A stretch of DNA of 64,000 nucleotides from Beauveria sp. NWAFU-1 (taxonomy: Eukaryota; Ascomycota; Sordariomycetes; Hypocreales; Cordycipitaceae): NCBI GenBank assembly GCA_024472245.1, contig JANBXD010000008.1, positions 496,001 to 560,000 of the forward strand. Direction: 5' to 3'. The first letter of the stretch is position 1. Each line of letters opens with the position of its first letter. Position numbers and translations under genes: made by a program. The notes beneath the pieces are model-generated. The model was not told the DNA's origin and ran no database searches. It saw nothing but the letters and a program-made list of their open reading frames with translations. This document shows, in pieces, positions 11,449 to 22,545 of the stretch.

Positions 11449-13521
11449 ATGGCGAAACCCCAGTCTTCGTGGTCCTCGTTGACCCCGATGCTGCTTTTTT
11501 CCTGCTTTTGTCTGCTGACAGGTGATATGCTTTTCGGATACGACACGGCCAGCTTTGGCGGCATCTTGGCAAACCCGGTACGTGTGCTTTTTACTGCTTG
11601 GTCGCAAAGCATCTAGCGCTCACGGGAACAACCGCTGACCTTTTCCGTCCGCACCAGGGCTTTGTTCGACAATTCGGCGCCTATCATTCTCAAAAGAAAA
11701 CCTATGCTTTTGATTCCTTTCATGTGTCCCTTCTCTCGTCTCTTCCATTCATTGGCAAGTTTATCGGCTGTCTGGCAGCCGGTCCGGCTATCGAAAAGTT
11801 CGGCCATCGGAGCGTGTTCTTCGCTCTCTCGCTCGTGTCAGTTATTGGCGTTATTGGTAAGTCTGGATTAAAAATCAGTAAATAATGGCTTTCGATTTTT
11901 AACTTCATTTTCCGTAGTTGAGCTCACCGCCGCAGGCACGGGTGTTAGTCCGGGCCATTTTGCGCAATTCCTCGCCGGCCGTATTATCGTCTACATCTCT
12001 GTCGGGTTAGTTGAAGTCAATATTACGTTCGTTCTGCTCTCGCTTGGGACTATGCATTCAAATAATGCTAACAACGCGCTGCAGTACCTACCAGGCCGAA
12101 ATCGTCCCCGCACCGTTCCGAGGCTTTGTCGTCATCTCTCTCCAGCTTTTCCTGAACGCGGGAACCGTCCTCGCTACCGGAGCCAACAAAGCCTTTGCAA
12201 ACGTGGACGATTCCGTCGGCTGGAAGACAGTGACTGGTGTTCAGTTTGTATTTCCAGTCCGTAAGTACTCGGGTGCAGGCTACTATGTGCACTTGTCTAC
12301 GATGCTCACATATCATACATGTAGTGATTTCGATGTTTACCTTCTTCATCCCTAGCTCCCCTCGCTGGCTGCTTTCCAAGGGTCGTGAAGAAGAGGCTAT
12401 AGTTTCACTCCGTCGTCTCAGGACCAAGGCAGATGCTTTTGAGGGCCGCTGCGATGCCGAAATCCAAGGTATCAAGGAAGCCTTGCAAGGCAGCGTTCAG
12501 AAGGCGCCTTGGGCCGACTTGATTCGTGAAAACAATCTGCGCAGGACTATGATTGTCGTCGTGTACTACTTCTTTCAGCAGGTCAGACTCCTAAGCGTTC
12601 TCATTCACTAAAACAAAAAAGACTAACCGCACATGTGATAAGTAGACCACGGGTCAAGCATTTGTCTCAACGTACCAGACGACATTTTATAAGCAAAATG
12701 GCTATGCTGACCAGTCTTTCACCTACCCTGTCATCAACAGCTGCCTGAGCTTAATCTCTGTCATACCAGCCATGTACCTAGTTGACAGATTCGGGTAAGG
12801 TAGCCCTCGAAACGTGTCGGACATCTCAATTGCTAACTATTCCGGAAGTCGACGAATTACTCTCATGAACTCGTTCTTCTTCCAAGCATTCTGGATGTTT
12901 CTTCTTGCCGGGGTCGGCCAAAAACCTCACAAAACGCCAACGGAAAGGAATACAATCGTGGCGGCTTTCATGCTTTATGCATTCATGTATAATGTGAGGA
13001 CATTTCCTTTCGCTGTAGCCAAACTGTACTGACTTGTCTGAATCTTAGATGGGTGGTGCTTCTATACCGTACCTTTTGGGCTCCGAAATCCCTAATGCCG
13101 CTCTGCGAGAGAAGACGCAATCTCTCGGAACCTCATGGAATGTGCTCTGGGGCTTTGCGACCAACTACTCGGTTCCATACATCATCGCAAAGATCAATTT
13201 CCAGATCGGCTGGGTGTTTGGCAGTATTGCGCTACTGGCATTGGTATTTACTATTCTTGTTCTGCCGGAGACGAAGGTAAGACACGATTTTGCCCTGTTG
13301 TCTACATAATTACAACTCATACTCACTGTATTTAATAGGGAGCGTCACTTGAAGAAATGGACGCAATTTTTGAAGTCGCTTTCGACCCTTTTCGACCCAA
13401 CAATATCCATACCAAGAGGCAGCTAGGACATTCAGAGAGAGGTGGTGGTCTCACAGCGTCAATGTCGAAGAATGGCGTTATCGGGAGTAAGGACGCCTGG
13501 GTGGAGGCGGCGCATGTCTGA
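11449..13521 (+). CDS. MFS sugar transporter
   Basis: Predicted 524-residue major facilitator of the sugar-porter type, in nine exons (11449-11577, 11658-11856, 11918-12026, 12085-12260, 12325-12581, 12646-12794, 12849-12993, 13049-13276, 13339-13521) with introns of 54-80 bp. Family marks: GDMLFGYDTASFGG in the first helix, LAGRIIVYISVG, TYQAEIVPAPFRG, SSPRWLLSKGREEEA at the end of helix 6, the FGRR loop motif, and LPETKG after the last helix. About twelve hydrophobic segments are visible. It should carry a mono- or disaccharide across the plasma membrane with protons; the substrate is not readable, but its place beside a glucuronidase and a sulfatase suggests a uronic-acid-containing or sulfated sugar. 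The stop codon lies inside a perfect inverted repeat. Confidence 0.92.
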
Positions 13522-13544
13522 TAGTATCAGACATGCGCCGCCTC
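13504..13544. terminator. 20-bp perfect inverted repeat over the transporter stop codon
   Basis: Two exactly complementary 20-base arms (13504-13523 and 13525-13544) are separated by one base. The left arm contains the last codons and the TGA stop of the transporter; the right arm is 3' untranslated. RNA from either strand would form a long GC-rich hairpin. It separates convergent genes whose stops are only about 100 bp apart, so a role in ending transcription or in mRNA stability is possible, but this is inference. Confidence 0.6.
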
Positions 13545-13623
13545 GCAGATAGTGAATGCATGTCTCAATGTGCCAAGCTTCTGTCCTAGTCTTGCAAATG
13601 GAATTGAATTCTGAATATTTCGG

Positions 13624-16398
13624 CTATAACTGATTCCAAAATGTTGTTGGGTCACCAGTCTGTTGCTGTGCATGTCCCGACTCGCTCAACAGCCATGGCC
13701 AATCAAAAGAGAACGGCTGGGAGGCGCCGTCATCCTCGTTGAGCCACCAGCAAGGTAGTGTTTCGTCCACTTGGACTGTGCTGGCGGATACTGGAAGTTG
13801 GGGTTGCATTGACAAAGTGCTGTCGAGGGCGTGACTTACATCCAGCGCCTCTAGGCGCGGGGACGGCGCCGTTGAAGACACGGCTGTCTCTCCACCAGGC
13901 TCATACTGGAGTAGCGATTCGTCAAGGGCGACATTGTTGGAGGAAGAGGCGCCTCGTCGCAAGCGTTCCAACTTTGCCCAACGAAAATCGCAAAAATCGT
14001 ACTCGGCTGCGTCTTGGCCGACGGGCTGGTATTTTCTAGCGCACGAGTTAGCGTCGTTGGACAGTCGTGCTCAGCAGCGGTGCCTCACGTAAGAAAAGCA
14101 TCGAGATCCGTCTGGGTAAGAAGCTGCGCACAGTCACATCGGAGAAGCCTGTGAACAGCTTCAATGTGCTTGATTGATGTTAGAATTTGTGTCATTGTAG
14201 CGGCGGAAGCGGCACATACTAGCTGCTTGACAAATTCTGAGCGCCTTGCAAGATTGCGAACGACTGTTAGCAGATGGGGAATGGCTTCCATCAAAGCCGC
14301 TGACTGGGGGTCGACGGATGGATCCAGTTCAGTCAGGCGACGTGGCTCAAACAAAAGAACTAATATTAAGCCATCCGTCAGCGTGCAAATTCTCAAGACA
14401 AAAGGTGAAGTGAGCGCATACTCTCTAGTGCGACATACGCCTGAACACCGATTTGCGGATCAAAGGCCATCTTAGCCTTTAGACCTTCGGAGATGAGACC
14501 TGCGATAGGTAAAGCGTGCGATATGCGGTTCTGCCGCACTGGAGGTATCAAATCTGCCTTGGCAGCATCTCGCTGATATATCTGAAGGGCGGCACGGCCG
14601 ATAATTATAAAGAGGTTATGTCGTATGACGTGCAGGAGAATAAAAGTGGTGAGCTGATGCCGGTGTAGGAACATGTTGTCCGAATTGAAGTGGAAGCGGG
14701 TAGGCAGCGACGCAATGACATCTTTTACGTCGGCTTCGAGTGTCTTTAGCTCTGCTGATAATTGATCAACACTCTTCTCCATATGCGAGGCCCGAAAAGC
14801 AAAGTGCAGAGCACGGCGACGAGCGGCTGCGGTTCGGAGGAGGAATGCAGACATGCCAAGATGCGCACCCTCTGCGGCATCGCTGGCTGTATCCAGAGGC
14901 TGAGAAGTCTTGTTAGGGCTAATCTCATTGCTGAGAAATCTTGTTTCATCGCAGGGAAGCTGTAGACGATAAGCGTTTTCGTCGACAATGTGAAATCCAT
15001 AGCGTCCTCCGTCGACGATGGTGTCAATGTAAAACGTAGACCATGCAACTCGCCGAAGGGATTCATTGGTAAGAAGAGGGGATAGGCGTGCATTTGTAGA
15101 CAGATTTTCTGGATAAGTCCTGTCGAAATTTTGCAGCGACATCATCTGCATCATTCTAAAAGACTTTGTTAGATGTCATCACCAGTCCCTAATCCGGTGC
15201 AGGGCCGCTTTGTTGCGCATTGGTGCTATGCATACCTCGTACATTCCGCACCGAGTAACCAAGCAGATGTGAAATTTCCACGATTGAGGTCATAGTGCTG
15301 AGCAAGGAGCAATGTCTATTGATTTATTAGCTTGTCTTCAATATACATGCAAAGTCTCGTCTACATCGCATACCATGAGTTGAATTACACCGAATCCTTG
15401 GTGAATGCGGGGGCGAACCGCTTCAATCGCAGCGTCGGCCCAGGCGTCGGCTTGAGTCAAATTCTGCTTCGTTGGCTCGGCAGCAAACCTGAGGCAATTG
15501 ATATGAGTAAATGAGACGTGGTAATCCAATTGCTCTGGCAAATATACCTCATCGCATTTGCAACCATTACAAGAGTCAACTCTCGAGGGGCTTTGCGTTT
15601 TGCAAGCAGTCGATTGAAGTGAAGCTGGTGAATAAAAGTAAAATACCCGAAATCTTTGTCCATCAATTAGCATAGGAGACACTGGTCACGGTCTAGGGGG
15701 TTCAATTGGGCTCACTTACGATGCACAGACGAAAAGTACAGATTGACGAGATGATGCAATTCGCCGCCCAAAGGCAGCTGGCTTGAAGCTGTCCTTTGCT
15801 CCATGGGGGCGTTGGTAGTTGGCGGACGCAACAATTGGTCAACTGCAGGTGAGAGGCTCTCAGTAACATTCGCATGCTGGGATGCAGACTGCGGGCTTGC
15901 GACCGCCGAAGCGGATGCTGCAATAGAACCAGAATGGTCGGCTAGAGGAGCGTGACCTCTCTGGCTTCGTACGCAGCTGAGATGGAGTCGGATGCATCTC
16001 GTACAATTGTGGAAAACGTCGCCGACACATTTGAGCTAATCGATCCATGTTAGAACCGGTTCTGATGCATGTAGCGACGAAGCAGGGTTATACCTTCTTC
16101 GTCTTGCATGCGTCACACGCGGTAGCATTTGGTCTTCTTGGGGGCCTGGCTCGCGTGTCTCCGACTTGCAGCCATTCGCAATGTCTTTCCCCCCTCCGGC
16201 ATTGAGTGCATGTCGGCTTTGCCTCGTCACATTTGACCTGAATAAGTCAGAACCCAAGCAAACCACAGATGAGGTGTCAATGACTGGCAACGCAACCTGG
16301 AATATGCGCAGCGGGTTTACCTTTCTTTTTCTGCAGGTGCGGCATCCTGTGCCAGTGCGGCGGATGTCGGATCTTTCTTTGCGAGGTACGTCGCTCAT
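13624..16398 (-). CDS. Transcription factor with two tandem Zn2Cys6 domains
   Basis: Predicted 751-residue regulator in nine exons (16398-16321, 16237-16094, 16035-15720, 15653-15548, 15488-15374, 15315-15236, 15155-14422, 14359-14089, 14035-13624). Two complete binuclear zinc clusters lie near the N-terminus: cysteines 19, 22, 29, 36, 39, 46 and then 67, 70, 77, 85, 88, 95. In both, a phase-0 intron falls between the basic pair and the third cysteine (RK|VKC and KK|LKC), pointing to tandem duplication of the domain with its intron. The middle part, with LLLAQHYDLNRGNFTSAW and ESLRRVAWSTFYIDT, is the fungal-specific regulatory domain. It sits beside the transporter, sulfatase and GH79 genes and is the natural candidate to control them. 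The C-terminal exon join is the least certain. Confidence 0.85.
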
Positions 16399-17291
16399 TG
16401 ATTTGGTCGAGGACAAGGCTTTACTGTTGAGACGGAGGTTGTGCGGGAACTACACAACTTGGAATACACCCATGACGGGAGGAGTCACTATAACCTCGGC
16501 CACCCACTTAGGAGCCACCATCACACATTATAAACCTACTACTAAAATGCCTTATAATATCTATAAATAAATTTTTTTGATTATAAAATAATTATATAAT
16601 AATAGCTTTACTATTAGAGTCTAAAGAGCCTTTACAAGAGCTAAAGATAAGGTTATAAAAGCTATTATATAAATATAATTATTAGATTCTTATATTAATA
16701 TTATATTATTAAACTAGGGTATTTTCATTTTTATATTTATTAGTTAATAGTTATTATAAATTAAAAAAAGGATTATTTTTTATTTATAAAATAAAATAAT
16801 CCTTTTTTTGATTTATAATAACTAAAATATCAAAAGAAACTATTTTTAATTAATAATATAACTTTCTTATCTTTATTTATTACTTTATAATAAATAAAAT
16901 AGTTAAAAAAGACTATTTTTATTAATAATATAACCTCTTTATATTGATTTACTAGTCTATAGTAGATAAAGTACTAAAAAGAGACTACTTTTTACTAGTA
17001 GTATGCCCCCCCTGTACAGGTTTACTAGACAACAGATGTTTCACCTCACAGCTGGCACGATATACCTGAAGCCGAATTCAATTACGGGCTTGGCCAGACG
17101 CCGAACAAATAATATAGGTTTTACAAGAAACTTCAAAGGTCAATGATGTGAATTTTGTATTTGCTCTCCTGACTACTAGCCTAGGAGAGCGACCGGCAGA
17201 ATGTACGAAGATCAATTCAAAATCGACAGTACGACTCAATGAGTACATTTCCCGATCAATTTCGCTTATGCGGTGCACTCTGTATTGTCTT
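16399..17291. repeat. Intergenic region with RIP-degraded tandem repeat
   Basis: From about 16560 to 17005 the DNA becomes very TA-rich. At about 16836, 16911 and 16981 the same words recur (ACTATTTTT, TTAATAATATAAC), giving a period of 72-75 bp with mutated copies. The rest (16399-16555, 17010-17291) has normal composition and holds the promoter of the zinc-cluster gene and the 3' flank of the ABC transporter. No gene seen. Confidence 0.6.
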
Positions 17292-20200
17292 TCACTGGGA
17301 CTGGCGCATTTTGTTTCCCTTCATGTCTGTAAAATGTCCCAAGAGTCCAGCCTCAACAACCAAATCTCTAAACAAGCCACCCTTCTCCACCAACGCCTGT
17401 GGTGTGTCAAATTCCAGTGCTCGGCCCTGTTCCAGCACGACGATGTAATCAGAATCCACAATCGTGTTGATTCTATGCGCAACCGTCAAGATCGTCTTGT
17501 TCTGAAAATCTTTCCCACGCAGCGTTTCCTGCACAATAGCATCAGTACGGTGGTCGACAGCCGAAGTGGCTTCATCCAGCACCAGCACACGGGCAGAAGT
17601 AAGTAAAGCGCGCGCTAGACTGATGAGTTGACGTTGGCCCTGACTGAGATTTGAGCCGCGTTCGTGCAGCGTGGCGTGGATGCCGCCTTCCATGCTTTCG
17701 ACATGGGCTTTCAGCTGTGCTTGCGCAAGAGCAGACCACAGCTCTTCATCTGTATGCACAGAGGCTGGATCGAGGTTATCTCGCACAGTACCTGGGAATA
17801 TGGCCGGGTCCTGAAGGATGATGCTCAGTCTGGGACGAACGTCGTTCAGACCAATACAGGTGGTGTCGACGTTGTCAATGGCGATAGCGCCCTCGGCAGG
17901 CTCGATGATGCGGAAGAGCGCAAGAGCAAGAGTTGATTTTCCTGCACCGGTACGGCCGACGATACCGACGTGAGCACCTGCTGGGATGGACAGATTGAGG
18001 TCTTCCAGGACAAACGGAAGACCGGGACGGTATCGTGTCGAGTAATGCTGGAATTCGATAGCGCCAGCCGTGGGCCAAGAGGGCAGTGGAGCAGTAGAGG
18101 GACTGCTTTCTAGAGGCGCCTCGGGGGGGATCGCTGTGTATTCAAGGACACGTTCGACGGCGACAAGGCTGTTTTCAATCTGAGAAGAGGTTTTGACTGT
18201 GTACATGAGATCGGTGGTGATCTCAAGTGCATAGGAGAGCGCAAGCCCGACAGCGCCAGGGTCGACTGGGTGGCCTGTAGCCATGGCAGCAACGGCGAAG
18301 GCAGCGACGCCTCCGACGATGACGCTGCCGAGAAATTCGACGCGAAGTGAGATCCATCGGTTGGAGTAAAAAGAGAGGAAGTATGCCTGGAGGTTATCAT
18401 CGATACGAGTTTTCGTTTCCTTTTCAAAAATGTCTTGTTTGCGATAGGCGAGGATGGTGTTTACGCCACCTAGAGATTCTTGGAAGTGGGAGTAGATGGG
18501 GGATTTAGTGGAACTGTCCATACGAGAGAGCTCGCGAGATGTTCGTACGTAGTATTGTTGAAGAACGACGCAGATGTAGGCCAGGGGTCCAACGAAGATT
18601 AGGAAAAAGGGTGATGCTGCTTCCGTCAGTACTGATGCTGCGAAGATGCGATTGACTACTTACTCCAGCACACTACTGCAAGCGTGAACATAATAGATGT
18701 TAGGCAGCTTACTGCTTGCGTAAATGTCCCAATCATCTCGCCATCAATCCTTGACATGTCGCTGCCAAACCTGTTGAGAATCTGTCCAGCTGGGGTCGTC
18801 TCAAAAAAGCTCAAAGGTGCTCGGAACAAGGCTGCTGCCATGTTGTCGTGCAGTTTTTTGGAGGCACTGATTCGGCAGAAAGCATTGACAACAATCGATG
18901 TGGCAGCTCCACACAGAGCAGACGCGAGCCCGAGTGCTGTGTAAATGGCAATGAACTGGCCTGGCTGGTAATTGCCACCGTACTTGGCATTCTTGTCAGT
19001 CCAGTATCGTATCCACAACCCACTGCCTGGAAGATGTCAGCAGAGCGTGCAAATACTAGTCATGGTCAATCCTTACCAAGCGCTGCTGCATGGGATAACA
19101 TCATGCAACACACCCACGCCGCGAGCTGGAAATGACCACAAGCTGATGTATAAGCCTTGTAGACAGCCATCGTTACCTTTCCTCTCTCTGACGTCTCTAA
19201 TTTTCCCTTGACGAGCTGACCGGAACCGTCTTCTACGTTAGTGTCTGAAGCAGTCTCCTTTTGTCTGTTGTCAGCAAGCAGAGGCGTGGCTTCCGTTGCA
19301 TCGTCGAGGACTTCATCTGTGATGAATTCTGGCATGGCAGCCGGAGTGGTGGCCTGCGCAGCTTGTACCTCTGCGAGTCCCTCTTTGCTATCAGCGACTT
19401 CCAGGTCGTGCTTCGTGTCCACAGACAACGGTGTTGCGGGAGAAGATTGTTCAGCTTCAATTGTGATGAGCGAAGTTTCAGTTCCACTGGTTGTTCGCTC
19501 GGACTCTTGCTTCTTCAGGTGCGTATTGACCAGTTTAAAAGTTTCGGTCTCGGTGGACATGAGTTTTTGATAAGTGCCTTGCTCGGCTATTTGTCCTTCC
19601 TGAAGGTAGTAGATAGCATCAGCACTTCTAAGCACACGGGTCGAGTTTGTTGTAAGGATACGTGCTTGATTGCGAAGAATGCCGTGTGGACCCAACACCT
19701 GTTGAATCAAGTGCTTGCCAACATGCTCGTCAACAGCAGCCAGACAATCGTCTATGATGTAGATGTCAGCTTGAGAATACACAGCTCTTGCCAGGCTTAT
19801 TCGTGCCTTCTGGCCGCCACTGAGGGAAATTCCGCGTTCGCCAACTTCGGTCGCATCGCCTTCGGGTAGTGTCTTCAGGTCTGGACGCAATGCGCACGCG
19901 TTAAGAGTCTGTTCGTATAACACAGAATTCCATGCAGAGCCAAGCAAGATGTTCTCCTTGATCGAACCATTCATGATCCATGAAGTCTGGGGGACATAGG
20001 CGACAGTCCCGCGTAGCTTCACAGTTCCTTTTGTTTTGTGGAGCTGTCCTAGAATGCCGCTGAGGAACGAGGATTTGCCAGACCCGACTGAGCCGATGAT
20101 ACAGCAAAACTCATTCTGGTGACATAAGAAGTGCGGAATGCTGATGAGCTCTTTGCTCTCAGAGCTTCCAGGTGTGAAGGCGGCATCCTTGACTATAATC

Positions 20201-22303
20201 AGTCCACCTGACGGGGATGCAGGTTTCGCTTCAATGATGACAGCATCAGGTTGGAGCTCTTCTGCTGTGAAAATTTCCACACATCTGTGTAATGACACGG
20301 CACCTTCCGTCATGGTTGAGACTAGGTTTGGAAGTTGAGATAAAGGGGACTTGAGCATGTTGAAGACAGCAAGCGAAGTGAACACGATGTCGGTTGTGAG
20401 CGGTTTCGACTGGATGAGTACGTAGATACCAAAGCTGAGAGCGGCGATCAGATAGCGCGGCATAGAGAAGAGAATGGTGAATGAGCCGGCCAGGATTGAT
20501 TGAATTTGCATTGCCTTCAGTTCTTCGTCGTGGCGCACAAAGCGCAACTTTTCCTGATAAACGGAGTCCCAAGCATACAATTTGATGGCTGCGGAACTGC
20601 TGAGCACTGCGAGGGGATTTCAGGGCTCGTGTATCTCACCTTTCATATTATCAATAATTCCACCCATGAGTCTCGTCCGGTCGTCCTTGGCTTTCATGTA
20701 TCTGACCTGGAATCGCTTGTAGAAAACGACAACGAGCCCATGGACAGGGCTTAGCACAATCATAAGCGCAACACCGGCCAACATGGCCCATCCAAGCAAA
20801 CGGTATAGTAGAACTAGTGCCAAAATTATTTGCAAAGCCAGAGACCAGACCGAATGGGCATCTGCGACCATGTCAGATACCTTTGCCACATCAACACTCA
20901 TGACGTTGATGATATCGCCGGTCGACTTCGTGCTGCGAGCTTGACCAGACAACTTGATCGACTTGTGATAAAGCTTCACCTTGAGTGCTGTCCCAACATG
21001 GGTTGCGACAGTGACCGTTTGAGATATTTTCTTTTGAAAACACTAACAAAAAGATTAGCCTTAGGCTAGAGTGAATCAGAACAACAGCGGCTTTGAATAC
21101 TGACCACTGTCTTCAGGAACGACGCTAAAAACATTACGAAAGCCCAAAACGCGCCCCGGGTGTACGGCTGCGGATCTCCCGTAGTTCTGGAAGCCACCCA
21201 TTGGATGAGATGTTGGAGAGCGAGCGGCTGAAAAATCCAAAATATGTTGTTGAGAAACTCTGTGATGCCACAAATGGCGAGTTCGGCACCGTACGACCTG
21301 GCTAAAGTGATCCAAATCGATGGCTTTTTACCATTCTTCTCCTCTCGAACCCAAGCGGTCTCAAGTCTGTGGTAACACGTATTCGAGGTGTCGTCTGGGT
21401 GAAGAGCAAGCAAGTTCTTGACTGTGATGATGTTGCTGTATCCAAAAGTCATGAATGGCGACAGCCATGTAAACATTAAAGCTGAGAAGATATTTGCAAA
21501 TTCCAAAGGGCTTCTGCCACTCTCACCTTCAAAGCGCGGTTTCAGCAGTAGCTCAGCCACAACAAACTCAAGAAACAGCTCCACTGCTCCAAGCGCCCAT
21601 GCTGTGCAATGGAAGATGAACTCTGACGAGCGAGGGCCAACTGCTGGATCCAGAGCAAGCGTGATAGCTTTGAAGGTATACACGAGCACAAAAAAAAGCC
21701 AGTATGTCAAAACGACGGCGTTTTCGCACAAAGAGCAGAAGTTTTCGAGCCAATGCGCCCAGAGGATGACGAACAGGGACGTCGATACTGCGACGAGTGA
21801 CCAAAATGACACATCCTGAAGGAAATGCTCTGGCTCTCTAAGAGCCACATTGATCGTTTGAGCGACCGTCAGTCCGAAGACTGCGACAACAGTGACCTTC
21901 GTGTCGCACTTGGTTAGCCAAATTCTCTCCAGCTTCGCGTCCACGGCCGCTGGGGAAACCAGCATACCAATTTTGCAGCAAAATGCCACTTTCCAACCAG
22001 GGCTCTACCGACAATGCCACACCTTAGGAGGTAGGTGACGGCGCCGAGGCCGCAGACAATGGCACATATTGATACGATGCCAATTGCACCGTCGACGAAG
22101 CATGGTGTCAGGTAGAAAGCATTGCCACTCAGGGGTCTCCAGCCTTCGGGCGAGACGCAGAATGATTGGCGATGCGAGGAGCTGGAGCTAGAGCTAAAGC
22201 TTGAGTTGGAGTTGCATGTGAGGCTGGACGACAGCGGAATGGGGAGGAGGCCTGGGAGGGGCGTGAACCCAGCAGTGTTATTGCCGAGCAGCACTTGCTC
22301 CAT
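17292..22303 (-). CDS. MRP-type (ABCC) ABC transporter
   Basis: Predicted full transporter of 1581 residues in six exons (22303-21968, 21908-21105, 21042-20640, 20588-19077, 19026-18664, 18619-17292). It has an extra N-terminal membrane domain with several helices, two six-helix domains and two ATPase domains. NBD1: Walker A GSVGSGKSS near 679, signature LSGGQ near 768, Walker B ending IIDDCLAAVD, with Asp where Glu is usual, as common in ABCC NBD1. NBD2: GRTGAGKST near 1360, LSQGQ near 1465, LVLDEATSAVD. Such proteins export conjugates, drugs or metabolites. The first intron (21909-21967) is my best choice, restoring WHFAAKL-CDTKVTV; the join is less certain than the others. One intron is only 44 bp. 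A Zn2Cys6 gene starts 242 bp away in the opposite direction. Confidence 0.9.
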
Positions 22304-22545
22304 GGCGGGTTATTGTCGAAAGCGCTAGACGTGAGCGGGAACGAGGAGTGACAAGATGATAAAGTTTACCGAGTGTGACTAGAAAGGATATACCGTAAGG
22401 ACTACGTATGTGCGGATAAGCCCAGCTCATCATCGCTGGAGCGGGGTTACCGGGCAATTCGGGGTATAGCGTAACGCCACCTTCACTGACCTCACAGCGT
22501 GGAGTTCCGCCTCATGCAACGAAACTTTTACTTCGTCGCAGCACG
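22304..22545. promoter_or_regulatory. Divergent promoter of ABC transporter and Zn2Cys6 gene
   Basis: The two start codons are 242 bp apart and point away from each other, so both 5' control regions must lie here or overlap the coding ends. No motif stands out. The arrangement is typical of a transporter controlled by its adjacent regulator. Confidence 0.5.
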
